A DNA stretch of 64,000 bases from Meandrina meandrites (lineage: Eukaryota > Cnidaria > Anthozoa > Scleractinia > Meandrinidae), in the NCBI GenBank assembly GCA_963693305.1, contig OY855904.1, forward strand, positions 50,939,761-51,003,760. Direction: 5' to 3'. Below, in pieces: positions 35,273 through 47,621 of the stretch (positions within the stretch are counted from its first letter, which is position 1; each line of letters begins with the position of its first letter). Made by a program: the position numbers and the translations under genes. The notes beneath the pieces are model-generated. The model had not been told where the DNA came from. It searched no databases and worked only from the letters and a program-made list of their open reading frames with translations.

Positions 35273-36094
35273 TTAAGGTGGCTTACTACAGTTTTGAGCG
35301 GGTAGATGAGCCCAGCTTTTAACTCTTTAATAAAATGTCCAGAAAGGTTTTAGCTCTCACTTGTTATTGTTTGTTGTATCCTACAACCATTATATTCGAC
35401 ATTTGAGCAATATAGATGCTAATAAACAGCCAAAATGAATATCCGAGTGTTTAAGAGAAGACTTTGCACTGGCGTTTTTCTCAAAATCTGCCCGTATGAC
35501 CCTACCTCAATAAATTCAGAAATTAGAAATTGGATCAGATATAACATTCAGGGAAAATAAATTAAAAATCTGTAAGACAGAGTTTTTGCAAAATAGGAAA
35601 ATATGGTTTTTTGCCTACTTTAAAAATAGCTTAAAATCTGTCTTACAGATTTTTTTAGATTTTGACAGGTGACGCGATTCACCCCAAAAAATTAATTGTG
35701 AAAATTTCATTATGGGTCGTACGGTAGGTTTTTGAGATATTTTGAGCCGAAGACAGGTTTTTACGACCTCCGACAAGAATCGAATTGCGCATGCCCTATT
35801 ATTTGAGCTCGCGCTCGTATGACGCCACACGTTATGAGCGATGAAAAAAGCGAATTAGAACTACTCTGTCGGTTGTTTATCAACCTATCTGTAGTATTGT
35901 TTTCGTCCTATGACATGTCTAAAACCTTCTGAAACTTTCTGAAACTGTTAACTTTCGAATAAAGGGCTCAAACTTGTTTTCGTTTCCTTTAGTGTTGCTC
36001 ACGAAAGCTTTGCAAGCGCGAGCGATATTGACGTCAGGCAGCCGAATCGTAGCGCGCGCTCTTGCCTCGTAAAAACTGTAGTAAGCCACCTTAA
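35273..36094. mobile_element. TTAA-flanked non-autonomous element, GGTGGCTTACTACAG termini
   Basis: TTAA at 35273-35276 and 36091-36094. The inner ends GGTGGCTTACTACAGTTTT and AAAACTGTAGTAAGCCACC are exact mirrors, and inside them a short AATCTGTAAGACAG / CTGTCTTACAGATT hairpin lies near 35570-35650. No transposase. Confidence 0.8.
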
Positions 36095-37239
36095 ATGTGG
36101 CGAGTAGATCAAGTATTGATCTGCGCGACAGTGTCAAATCACGATGCATGCTTTGAAAAAAGCGAATTCAATAATTGTTTTATCATTCGATCACTGAGCT
36201 TGTTTCCATATGTCAAATCGTTGCCCAAAAACTTTGGATAACGAGCTGCCATTTCTCTCGAAAGTAGAAATTATTACGCATGAGCAGAACATTACTTGCA
36301 GCAAAACCACTGTCAGACGCTCATGCGCATGAGCATACTAGTATTTATTGGAAGTTATTGGTAGATCACGTAGTGAACTTTCGGCCAATGAAAAGGAAGA
36401 GAAACATACATCAAATGATAATGTTGCGATATTAACAAGTAATCAATAAGTACTTAAGTAGTAATCAAGTAGTAATCAATAAGTACTTGTCTTGGTCTCT
36501 CAGATCGCGCGCAACAAAACAATTAAAAACAGCGAAAGCTAGATTCGCGGTTTTAAAAAAATCTGGTTGGAACTCCTTTTTAATAAATAGTAAAATTAAA
36601 ACAAATAAATCGCTTTATTTAAATGACAATGTTTTTAGTAATATGTTCTCACTAGATACACCCACACACAGAGCCAAACGGGCCAGATACATAAGATATG
36701 GGACAATCGGCCCGAGGCTTTGCGAGTCGGCAGACCATGAGAGAATATGTTCCATCGCTGCGGGGAGGGGGTGGGGCGAAATCTCCTAGAAGGGTGAGGT
36801 TTGTGGGAATGCCGTGCACTCCCCTGGGTCACGCTGGGAATGTGAGGTAGCGCATCGTGGTTAGTTTGGTTTTTGTGTGTGTTTACATCCAGTGAGAATA
36901 GCACTGTACTGCTCATTGTGGACACTGGAAACATATAAGTAAATAGAACTGAAAATTGTTAAAAATCCCAACTGGCAGGAGGTAGACGAGTTGGTTATTT
37001 ACAAAGCATAGTAGAGAGGTGGAAAAAAATAAAAATCAAATTACGAGCCGGGAAGCCAGGGGAATAACAATTATTAAATTTTTATTGCAATGTCATAGTT
37101 TTAATTATTGTTATTTTATTGTCTTCAACGTTGGAGTAGTATTCTTTCCTAAAACTACAAAACGAAAAACACTTCTCATCCACTAACTTTCAAGCTATCT
37201 TATTTCTATTATCTTAAGGGTACTTTTGAAAACAAAATA
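36095..37239. other. Intergenic DNA with short tandem repeat
   Basis: No gene recognised. AGTAATCAATAAGTACTT recurs imperfectly at 36437-36490. The open frame at 36487-36789 has no known motif and starts inside this repeat. Confidence 0.4.
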
Positions 37240-37420
37240 AAGATTCAGTTTTTCGGGCTCGCGACAAATTTGGGGACCCGCGACAATTTACCCACGACCC
37301 GCAACACGCACCGATTAGACTATCTCTCTTTCGGACCCGCGACAATATGGACTCGCGACAATTTTGGGGACCCGCGACCCGTGACCCGCGACACGCGCCA
37401 ATTAGACTACATCGCTGGAA
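37240..37420. repeat. GACCCGCGACA-type minisatellite
   Basis: Two imperfect units of about 70-110 bp share CTCGCGACAA.TTTGGGGACCCGCGAC and CACGC.CC.ATTAGACTA. No coding capacity is inferred. Confidence 0.55.
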
Positions 37421-37816
37421 ATGCATGACTTCCAAGAGTTTACACGCGGCGCATCATGGGCGCAGCAAAATAAGGCAGTGTTTACATTTAGTGCCTGGAC
37501 ACGGTGCCCGAGTACGATTCTCACTGGGCACTAATGTCTGGACTAATGTGAACATACTATTTTTTCAAGTACCCACGCCAGAATTCGGGCACGGAACTAA
37601 AGGATACTTGGGGACATTGGTATTTTTTGTGTCTGAACACGACGCTCGTGTACTAAGTGCCAATACTGTCCCTTGCATGTCTTGATTTCGGTGGCGTGCA
37701 ACGGTACTTTGGCCGTTATATTCTTTAAAACAAAGTAGAAAAATAAAAGAAATGATTTATCTTTAATTATTTAATTACGGTTGTGCTTATACAAGTCTAG
37801 AAGCTTGCACGGGGTC

Positions 37817-40031
37817 GTGTCAGTTCCTGATCGAATTGGAATTTAGAAGTGTCGATTTTTTAGAGAAAGGAAACAAAAAATAGGGATTAATAAAGGGATA
37901 AAATACCTCTGAATATAGAGAATGTGAATAAAAGTTTATTTTTATTTATAACGTCTACTGAAAAATTATAATCCGGTGTCATTCCAGGAATCGTTACAAT
38001 CGACCCACGCGCGAACACAATATAATTATATGTGTTGAACACATATCGTGCTTCATATAAATGTTTTTAAACCAAATCGCTGTATTCTTACATAAAATCA
38101 TTTCAAAAGGAAAGAAAAGCAATCTGGCAATTTTTTTCATTCCACTCGACCGAGCTGGTGACACCTGGACTAACTTTGTCACGCAACAGCGGGGTGACTA
38201 TTTTGTCGCTTCTATTATAAGGTTATAACTGCATGAGCACTGAGCATGAAAATAAACAAAGGAAATTTGGATTCTACGAAAAGCCTTAAAAAGTAAAAAT
38301 GAAATGAGCCAATGGTCAAAAAGAGAATAAGAAAAACGACAAGGGTAGCTCGCATAACAGACTTTCGCAATTCGCAATTCCGACTCGCAGAAATTGTGAC
38401 ATTCTTCGATATCTTATTCATGACGTATGTGAGGGTCATAACCTGTTTTCTCGGAACTTCGGGGAACCCCCGAGTGTTTTGTAGTTTCGCTTTGGAAAGC
38501 GAGCTTCGTGGTGGTAAGTAAAACTGACTTTGTATTGTATGGCCTCTATCTTAGCCAGTTTAGAATATATAGTTCGTGGTTTTAGAAGCCACAACAAACC
38601 ACAAAGCGAAGATCAATCGCAAACTCGATCGTTTGCCTAAGATATAAAGCGATCTTTGGTTGTTTTATTTCATGTCGATTTGATACATACAGTGAAAACA
38701 CGGAAATCGATCAAATCGTGCAAACTACATTACGAAGTTAATACAAATAGTAAATTCACGGTCTTTCGTGTCTTAAAATAGAAAATGAAGAATTGAAACA
38801 GACCGAGCAAGAACAGATCTTTCTTGATGGCCTGGGTTGATTTCATGATTTGTATTCAGGGAAGAAGTCAAAGGGAATTCGGTTGTTATATCCCAACAAC
38901 AACATCAAAATGGTTTTGAAAGCATTTGGGGAATCCTGTCTTTCAAAAAAAGAATGAAGAAGATGTGGCAAAAAAGTTTTCTCTTTGTCTGTTTTGTACA
39001 AAATTTGGAATTTAGTTGTATTTCCTTGTCTGACGCTTTGCTATTGTGTCCCGATTACCATTGTCACGCAACAGCAGGGTGACCATTTTTGCATGAAAAT
39101 AAACCGTCGAGATTTGGATTCTTTAAAAAGTCGTAAAAATTAATAAAGAAATTAACCAATTGCCTAAACAAAATAAGAAAAAAGATCAGAGTGGCTCATT
39201 TAAAAGAATTCCGGCTCGCAGAATATCACATAGCATGTAATATAATCTGGTTTCTCGGAATTTCGGGAAACCCCCGAACGTTTGGTAGTTTCACTTTCCA
39301 AAGCGAACTTCGCCGTGGTAAGTACAACTAACCTTGTATTGTATGGCTCTATCTTAACCAGTTTAGGATATATAGTGTCATTTCTTTAGTAACCCTGACA
39401 TTCATAAAAACACAAATCGATACTCTGAAGTGCACAAAAATAGTAAATTCACGGTCAATTTCGTTTGGAAATTGCAGTGAAGAATTTTTACAACAGACCG
39501 AGGAAGATTAGTTCTTTCTTGATGTCCTGATTTGTATTTAAGAAAGAAGAAGCGAAGGTGAATTCGATTAACAAGTAAACAATAAAATCAAGTGAATGTA
39601 AGATAAATTTAACATACTTCAGAAAAAAACCTCTGTTTGTTCGTTCTGTGCAAAGTTTGAAATTTCGATTTCAATTTGCATTAATTTTGTCTTTGTCCGA
39701 CAGTTGTCTTGCAGGGAAAGTCCCTCAGTGATATTTCAGTTTGTCACTTTTGGTTTCACCTTTATCAAAAGACAAAGAAGCTGAACACGGTAAGTTTATA
39801 TCTTACTTCAAACCGTAAGATGTTCGTGACTGATAGCTTTGCATCTATAGCCGGCGTTAAATACTTAGGATTTCCACATGCAGCGAGAAATTTGCATGAG
39901 TCGCCTTACTGATTTTCGTTGTGTGAGACACGCCAACAGTGAGTCACGCGAGAAGGTCACGCGGATAAACAAATAAACGCACGCAGGAAGTAACATTCGA
40001 GCAATAATAAGCACTGTTCCTCTTGTTGGTG
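37817..40031 (+). repeat. 2.2 kb tandem duplication, copy 1
   Basis: The copy begins GTGTCAGTTCCTGATCGAATTGG and the same sequence restarts at 40032. Internally it contains two diverged versions of one block (about 37950-38560 and 39060-39340), each ending in an exon-like stretch and a GGTAAGT splice donor (38514, 39318). Farther on, TTGTCTTGCAG, 79 bases, then GGTAAGTTT (39714-39795) resembles a small internal exon. No protein is recognised; it may derive from non-coding exons of a gene or element. Confidence 0.7.
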
Positions 40032-40159
40032 TGTCAGTTCCTGATCGAATTGGAATTTAGAAGTGTTGATTTAGTAGAGGAAGGAAATAAAAAATCGAGA
40101 TTAATAAAGGAATAAAATACCCCTGAAAATAGAGAATGTGAATTAAAATTTATTTTTAT

Positions 40160-40781
40160 TGCGTTCGACGAAGGAGAGCGCAAGCCTAATTCTGTTTTGC
40201 GTCCTGTGTCTTTTGAGTTGGTATGCCTGTGCACTGTTATGCGGAATGAATCGAGCCGTAATGCGCGCGCAGATGTATGGGCTACAAATTGGCCGCCCCG
40301 ATTGATTTTTGCAGGGGCAAGTATCGGCCGGGAAACTGGTGCGACGATATTTTAGTCTCGTTTTCGCATTGAATCGTCCCTTTTGTTGTCTTTGGTCGCT
40401 GTTCTGCACACGTGCTTCACGAATTCGCTAGAACATTTCGTTTGGTCGCTAGATTGTGTACTTAGTAAAACTGTTTACTTTCGTTCTCGTACAAGAATCG
40501 CCTCTTCTGTCGTCTTTGGTCGCTCAACTTTACACGTGCTTTGCTTCAACATTCCATTTGGTCGCTGGACTGTACACGTGCTTTCCTAAAATATTCCGTT
40601 TGGTGGCTCGATTGTGGTGCTTGGTGAAACTATTGGTCGTTTTGTGTGGTGGAATTTCAAGGTTCGGTAAGTTTATTGGTAGCCCTTTTAAGTATAATGT
40701 TATTGAAACGCTTCGTAGGTTGCATACTCCTCCTTTCAAGCCTTACTCGAACGCATTCCCCTAATCACTGATTACTACTAG
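40160..40781. mobile_element. 620 bp insertion with ACACGTGCTT repeats
   Basis: It is absent from the paralogous place at about 37940 (TTTATTTTTATTTATAACG). Inside, TTTGGTCGCT followed by a variable spacer and ACACGTGCTT recurs four to five times between 40390 and 40600. Its type is not recognised; open frames there follow the repeat. Confidence 0.5.
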
Positions 40782-43406
40782 TTTATAACGTCTACTGAAA
40801 AATCATTATCCGGTGTCATTCCAGGAATCGTTACAATCGACCCACGCGCGAACACAACACAATTATATGTGTTGAACACATATCGTGCTTCATATAAATG
40901 TTTTTAAACCAAATCGCAGTATTCTTACATAAAAATCATTTCCAAAGGAAAGAAAAGCAATCTGGCAAATTTTGTCATTCCACCCGACACCTGCACTAAC
41001 TTTGTCACACAACAGCGGGGTGACCATTTTGTCGCTTCTACTATAAGGTTATAACTGCATGAGCACTGAGCATGAAAACAAACAAAGGAAATTTGGATTC
41101 TACGAGAACCCTTAAAAAGTAAAAACGAAATGAACCAATTATCAAAAGAGAATAAGAAAAACGACAAGGGTGGCTCGCATAAAAGACTTCCGCAATTACT
41201 GCTCGCAGAAATTGTGACATTCTTAGATATCTCATTCATGACGTATGTGAGGGTCATGAATCTGTTTTCTCGGAATTTCGGGAAACCCCCGAGTGTTTTG
41301 TATTTTCGCTTTGGAAAGCGAACTTCGTCTTGGTAAGTGCAACTTTCTTTGTATTGTATGGCCTCTATCTTAGCCAGTTTAGAATATATAGTTCGTGGTT
41401 TTAGAAGCCACAACAAACCACAAAGCGAAGATCAATCGCAAACTCGATCATTTGCTTCTGGATACAAAGCGATCTTGGGTTGTGTTATTTCATGTTGATT
41501 TGATAAATACAGTGAAAACACGGAAATCGATCAAATCTTTCAAACTACATTACAAATAGTAAATTCACGGTATTCCGTGTCTTGAAATAGGAAATGAACA
41601 ATTGAAACAGACCGAGCAAGATCAGATCTTTCTTGATGGCCTGGGTTTATTCGTATTCAGGGAAGAAGTCAAAGGGAATTCGGTTGTTATATCTCAACAA
41701 CAACATCAAAATTGTTTTGAAAGCTTTTGGGGAATCCTGTCTTTTAAAAAAAGAATGAAGAAGACGTGGCGATAAAGTGGGTTATTGAGTGGTTATTGCC
41801 TAAACAAAATAAGAAAAAATGTCCAGAATGGCTCATTTAAAGACTTCTGGCTCACAGAATATCGCACAGCATGTAATATAATCTGGTTTCTCGGAATTTC
41901 GGGAAATTCCCCGAGTGTTTCGTTTCGTTTCACTTTCGAAACCGAGTTTCGCCGTGGTAAGTACAACTAACCTTGTATTGTATGGCCTCTATCTTAACCA
42001 GTTTAGGATATATAGTGTCATTTCTTTAGTAACCCTGACATTCATAAAAACACAAATCGAAGATCAATCGCAAACTCGATCGTTCAGTTTGCTTCTAGAT
42101 ACAAAGGTGTTTTGTTCTGTTATTTCATGACTATTAAAGTGCATATGAAGTAAAAAATAGTTACTACTTATTTTAAGGCTTTTCAAAATAAAGACGAATG
42201 GCGTTTTCCTTTTTAAAATATCTTTTTTCGTTTTAGAGATATTTAGGTTTTTCTATTATGCAAATGAGGAAAGTGATGACGTCATTAATCGTTCCACAAA
42301 AAGATAAATCACTTAATCAAGCATATCTCTTGGAGTATTAAAGCAGTGTTCTTAAAACTTGGCACCATCAATGTTCATCATAAAAGGCACATGATGACAC
42401 CCGTTGCACCGTTGCCATGGCAACAGTTTTGCCACAAAGAGTTATTTCTATTAACACTGACATTTCCAGTTTATTCTTAACCAAAGGTGATGCACTCCCA
42501 ACAAGCTAACGCAGATAGTTAAGCTAAGATGGGTACCACCTGTGTTCCACGCCAGACCCACTGTTCATTTTTAAAGTGCTGCAAATGGAGATATTTGGGT
42601 TTATAATAGAAGGAGACTATATCCAAGACTGTTGCCATGGCAACGGCGCAACCAGGGTTTTCAAAATGGAAAAAAAGTATCAGGAGGAAATTGGAAAATA
42701 GCCGGAGTACCAATGCGCCGCGCTAGCGGCGCTGGGCGGCAAAGCCGCCCATGGGGAGGGTGCGGGAAGGGGGTTTCCCCCTCCTGCAGGGGGGATATGG
42801 GGGGCCTCCCCCCGAAAAAATTGAAAATCTGCATGCTCTGAGGTGCATTCTGGTGCATTTTCAGGACCAAAAAGTTATTTTTTAGGTCGTTGTACACTTT
42901 ATTATAACCTAGAGTTTTTTTGAAAATTATGTTTACTCATACATATTACAATGTTTTTCCCATGTTACATATTACAATCGAATAAAAATTGTCCTCTTTC
43001 CCTCATCAGTACTTCATTGACCTGTTATAACATGAATCAACTTTTGAAATTTAATTTTGCAGTCAGAGTTTTCCTACTTATTGAAAATAAAGATGAACAG
43101 TTTCATGACCAACGCGTTAAAGAAACCAAGCATAGTTATTTCGGCCTCACGTAATGACCTCGCCAATACAAAATTTGAGTCAAAGGCGGAGATATTTCAT
43201 TTTATTTTTTAGCGCTACATACCAGCTCCGTAAATAATGCATTGTTAGCTAAATTTCAATCGATTAGATAAATCAATTTTATTCCGCGGGCACAACTGTT
43301 TTAACTGTTGTTTAGTTATCAAAGTAACAATGCTCTGCTAAACAAACAATTTCAGTAAAACTCCACGAAAACAAAAGGTTAAGCGAGCCGTAACATGTGG
43401 CGCGAC

Positions 43407-44987
43407 CACAGGGAGCCCGCACAAACTGTTTGTGTGCACATTAGCATTTTTGTGTACATTAGCATTTTTATAGCAAATGTATAGGATTTACAGAACGGCT
43501 CGCAGAATTGCTTGTAATAACGTAAAATATGAACAAATACATGCTAAATAAACGTAAGTTTATCTTACCAGTTTTGTGGTGCGGTTCTTTTGGCTCGAAA
43601 TTGCGAATTTGAGCGGTTTGAAGGATTTTGCGTTCGCTGCTTACTACACATATAATTATAATGAAAGGGTGGAAACTCCAACAGCTCCAAATTCGAACAG
43701 CTCCAGCGCCGAGGCGATTTTGGACCAGAAAATCCCATCGCACAGCTTTCAAACTGAGCAACATGTAAGAGGAAGGTTTGAGGAATCTTCTCGTATTGTT
43801 CGATCGAAAATTCATCCAAACGGCCCAGAGCTAGCCTTCGAACAAAAACGGGTAACCAAAAATTTTAAGCCGTCCGAATGCGTAGCGACAAAAAGTTGTG
43901 CCGGGAAAACCCCTCGAACTCTACATTTTGTCTGCTTATAGCTGGCTGTTAGAGACGTCGTGTTCACAGAGTTCGAGGGGTTTTCCCGACCTGTCTGTCA
44001 TTTTAATTAGAACGAAAAAGCACAACAATGGGCTCTGCACGGGAGTTTCACATCTAGGTGCGTTGTTTAATCATAATGTGCAAAACAACGAGTTAAACGG
44101 AAAAATTTTGATGAGTTTGTTCTCCCACTACTATAAAATATTTCTTTTTTTTTTGGCAAAATGAATGCTGTCTAAAGATCTCTAGAGCTAGCTTCAAAAG
44201 TGGACGACATACCGAAAAGATCAGATGCTTTCTCGATTCTTAAGTCAATTTGAATATTTTATAATTACAACCGACGATGCATAAAAATATTAACGACGCA
44301 TATTAATGATTATGTTGTCGCCGTCGTAATTGTGTAAGGGTCCTTGGGTTGTGTCGGACCATTGACATCACTACCCATGCTAGTGAGTATTGATTTTGCC
44401 TTTGCCCACCTATCCACGGGACGAAATCTTGAACGACCATTGTTTAATTGTATCCAATCAGAAAGAGGATAGGGAATAGCAAATTCCCTTCGGCACAACT
44501 TTTTGTCGCTACGCATTCGGACGGCTTAAAATTTTTGGTTACCCGTTTTTGTTCGAAGGCTAGCTCTGGGCCGTTTGGATGAATTTTCGATCGAACAATA
44601 CGAGAAGATTCCTCAAACCTTCCTCTTACATGTTGCTCAGTTTGAAAGCTGTGCGATGGGATTTTCTGGTCCAAAATCGCCTCGGCGCTGGAGCTGTTCG
44701 AATTTGGAGCTGTTGGAGTTTCCACCCTTTCATTATAATTATATGTGTAGTAAGCAGCGAACGCAAAATCCTTCAAACCGCTCAAATTCGCAATTTCGAG
44801 CCAAAAGAACCGCACCACAAAACTGGTAAGATAAACTTACGTTTATTTAGCATGTATTTGTTCATATTTTACGTTATTACAAGCAATTCTGCGAGCCGTT
44901 CTGTAAATCCTATTCATTTGCTATAAAAATGCTAATGCACACAAAAATGCTAATGTGCACACAAACAGTTTGTCCGGGCTCCCTGTT
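43407..44987. mobile_element. Near-perfect palindromic element, arms of about 495 bp
   Basis: Arms at about 43407-43902 and 44488-44987 are mirror images with only a few differences. The ends read CAGGGAGCCCG, the hAT-type CAGGG terminus, and GCGCGAC stands on both sides (43400-43406, 44988-44994), an imperfect 8 bp duplication. Each arm carries the same open frame of 84 codons pointing outward (43565-43819 minus, 44575-44829 plus; MDEFSIEQYEKIPQ), which meets a GTAAGA donor after APQNW. The protein is not recognised; it may be a first exon or chance. Confidence 0.7.
43902..43988 (+). repeat. 21 bp perfect hairpin at the palindrome's loop edge
   Basis: CGGGAAAACCCCTCGAACTC with one more base (43902-43922) pairs exactly with 43968-43988. 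It begins where the left arm ends and could be a tiny element inserted in the loop. Confidence 0.7.
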
Positions 44988-46572
44988 GCGCGACGTAGTC
45001 GCGACAAGTCTGGCTGTGTCGGCTCCGTATAAAATTAATTTTCCATAAAGAACTGTAAAACATTCAGTTTCATCCGGTTTACTAATGATGAAGACTTGAA
45101 ATTAAACTTTAAGTCTCACAAAAATCTTAAAAATGCCTTGGCTTATATCAAAAGTTACATTTGAACAAATTTGTGTCGGCATAAAATTTATTTAATCGCT
45201 GGAGTCTGCCACTGTTCACATTCACGAAACGGCGCCTCACGAAACCAAACGTTGAAAATAAAAGCATCCCTTACAAATTGCCTTGTTGACAATAAATAAT
45301 TCAACCTAATCGATACAATATTGTTTTCAAGCAATGTTTCATTCATAACAAGCACCAAAACTTATTTTCTGATCGACTGGGTCGAGACTGGGGGATTGTA
45401 AACAGAAACCCGGCGAACACTAAACAATTTGCATTTTAAAAAGTGTTTCACACCAGCAATCTCCTTTCTTTGATGTTTGAACCCAAACTGGGTTAAAAGC
45501 GGCTGTGATTTCTGCCTTTTCATCCGGTGACTGGGACCATTTTCTTAAAGAAAGCACCAAATACAAAGCTCTGACGAATTCACATTCGCTTACGCAAGAA
45601 GAAACTAGTCACGAAAGGATCAAATGTCAGTCTTTCGCGGGAAAACGCAAATGGTTCCCGTTCCACGTTGAATGCTGTTGAATAAAAGAGCTACGATTTC
45701 TGATGCTGGAACGCGATCAATGGGCAAGAACAAAATATGTTATCTTTAACTTAACCCATAGGAATCGCAATTTTTTATTACTATTATTTTTTTAATTTTG
45801 ACTTCCAAAAGTACCCGGCGCTAACGCTCGAAGTAGCCGGTGACTTGCGTCGGGCGCCGGTTACTTTTGAAAACCCTGCGCAACGGGTGCCATCTTGTGC
45901 CTTTTATGATGAACATTGATGGTTCCAAGTTTGAAGAACACCGCTTTAATACTCCAAGAGATATGCTTGATTCAGTGATTTATCTTTTTGTGGAACGATT
46001 AATGACGTCATCACTTTTCTCATTTGCATATCACAAAAACCTAAATATCTCCATAACGAAAGAAGATATTTCAAAACGGAAAACGCCATTCATCTTTATT
46101 TTGAAACGCCTTAAAAATAAGCACTAAATATTTTTCACTTCATATGCACTTTAAATATAGCGAAAACACCGAAGAATTATGAACCGAACAAATTGTTTAA
46201 AATATATTCTGAAGTGAACAAAAATAGTAAATTCACGGTCTTTTGTGTTTTGAAATTACAATGAAAATTTTTTACAACAGACCGAGGAAGATCAGTTCTC
46301 TCTAGATGTCCTGATTTTTATTCAAGGAAGAAGAAGCGAAGGTGAATTCGATTAACAAGTAAACAATAAAATCAAGTGAATGTACCATTAATTTAACATA
46401 CTCCAGAAACAAACCTCTGTTTGTTCGTTCTGTGCAAACTTTGAAATTTCACTTTCAATTTGCATTAATTTTGTCTTTGTCCGACGCTTGTCTTGCAGGG
46501 AAAGTCCCTCAGTGATATCTCAGTTTGTCACTTCTGGTTTCACTTTTATCAAGAGACAAAGATGCCGAACAC

Positions 46573-46862
46573 TTTGACACTCACTCATTAGTTCATAGCA
46601 TTCATTTTTATTCATATTTATATCTTGTTATTATTTAGCTCATGCATTCACTCCCACATTCTCTCGCATTTCACACGTTTTTACTTTACATCTGTATATA
46701 AGTCTCATGCGGAATATTTTTATCATCCCTGATGATGCCGTAGATCGGCGAAAGCTCGGATTTTAGGATTTTAGGATTTTATTACAGTAGTGTTAGGCCT
46801 CAACTGAACTTTTATAGTTTTTATTATACAAAATGCTACTGAAGGACAACTTTCAACGTTTA
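46573..46862 (+). mobile_element. 290 bp insertion with hammerhead-like 3' motif
   Basis: CGAACAC flanks it (46566-46572, 46863-46869); the paralogous site at 39787 has it in single form (CTGAACACGG). Near the 3' end a CTGATGA-stem-GAAA motif is followed by TTTTAGGA repeats. Size and motif suggest a 5'-truncated Penelope-like element or a retrozyme-like unit. Confidence 0.6.
46729..46753 (+). ncRNA. Hammerhead-like core
   Basis: CTGATGA (46729-46735), one extra base, stem GCCG/CGGC closing TAGAT, then GAAA (46750-46753). The layout matches that at 28103, including the extra base. Stems I and III are not evident, so activity is uncertain. Confidence 0.4.
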
Positions 46863-47040
46863 CGAACACGGTAAGTTTATATCTTACTTCAAGCCGTAAG
46901 ATTCTCGTGACTGATAGCTTTGCATCTACAGGCGACGTTAAATACTTAGGATTTCCACAGCGAGAGATTTGCATGAGTCGCGTGACTGATTTTCTTTGTG
47001 TGAGAACGCTTCCAGCGAGTCACGCGAGAAGGTCACGCGA

Positions 47041-47621
47041 ATTCTTGGTTTGCATGTGACGTCATAATATTTTAAACTCATTATTGTGAGGTCTTCTAAT
47101 TTTCTTTCCTACACTAGGTTGAAGATGACCTAGAAAAAAATCGTTTTGCAAGTTTTCAGTCTTGTAGTGTCTGTCGCTTTAAAAATACAGCATTTTGAAT
47201 TTCCTAATTTTAACCTTGCGTGACACGGATATAGTGGCCGCGACAAAGCTGTACTGGTTGAAAAAAGGTCTCCTCTTGTGGTTTTCAGCACTTAAAACCT
47301 TTTAAAGTCATAGGAGATTATGGGCATATATAAGAGCTCACGAGTGAAGAGTAAGCGCTTTTATCGAAGAAGTGAATTTCAGATGATTTGGCGGCCATGT
47401 TGGTGTACTAAAGTTGTACACCAACATGGCGTCTCCAAACAAAGCTCTATAAATTTGCGTGAAACGTTTTGGCAAATAACTCAGAAACGGCGCATCACAG
47501 AGACCTGAGACTTGGAGAAGTTTTTCCAGTGTAGGTCTGTTATAACATTTCATTTTCCTAGCTTCTTTCATTGAACGGTTTCTAATTTATTTTTTTATGG
47601 CGTGACAGTGCAAGCCAGCAA
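47041..47621. mobile_element. Insertion with CCATGTTGGTGTAC hairpin
   Basis: It separates two pieces of duplication copy 2. A 15 bp perfect stem, GCCATGTTGGTGTAC (47394-47408) and GTACACCAACATGGC (47416-47430), sits in the middle. End points are approximate and no duplication was identified. Confidence 0.45.

Larger units (their letters stand above)
42134..46154. mobile_element. TTAA-flanked element with inverted ends of about 290 bp
   Basis: TTAA at 42134-42137 and 46151-46154. AGTGCATATGAAGT is mirrored at the right end. The mirrored match continues, with about one difference in ten, to about 42425 on the left and 45875 on the right. It interrupts copy 2 of the 2.2 kb duplication. The inside holds a younger palindromic element (43407-44987). 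Between 42700 and 42830 lie several GC-rich hairpins (GCGCCGCGCTAGCGGCGC, GGGCGGCAAAGCCGCCC). GTTGCCATGGCAAC occurs at 42412 and 42631 and brackets a further insertion-like stretch. No transposase gene found. Confidence 0.75.
40032..47060 (+). repeat. 2.2 kb tandem duplication, copy 2, split by later insertions
   Basis: The copy runs 40032-40159, 40782-42133, 46155-46572 and 46863-47040, and matches copy 1 piece by piece (40783 = 37950 onward, 41790 = 39140 onward, 46360 = 39570 onward). A last piece resumes at about 47622 (ATAAACAAATAAACGCACG, matching 39965). Insertions lie at 40160-40781, 42134-46154, 46573-46862 and about 47041-47621. Confidence 0.7.

Noticed and set aside
36487..36789. 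Open frame of 100 codons
   Set aside because: It starts inside a short tandem repeat and has no recognised domain or conserved copy.
40456..40764. Open frame of 102 codons
   Set aside because: It follows the ACACGTGCTT repeats inside an insertion and is hydrophobic by composition only.
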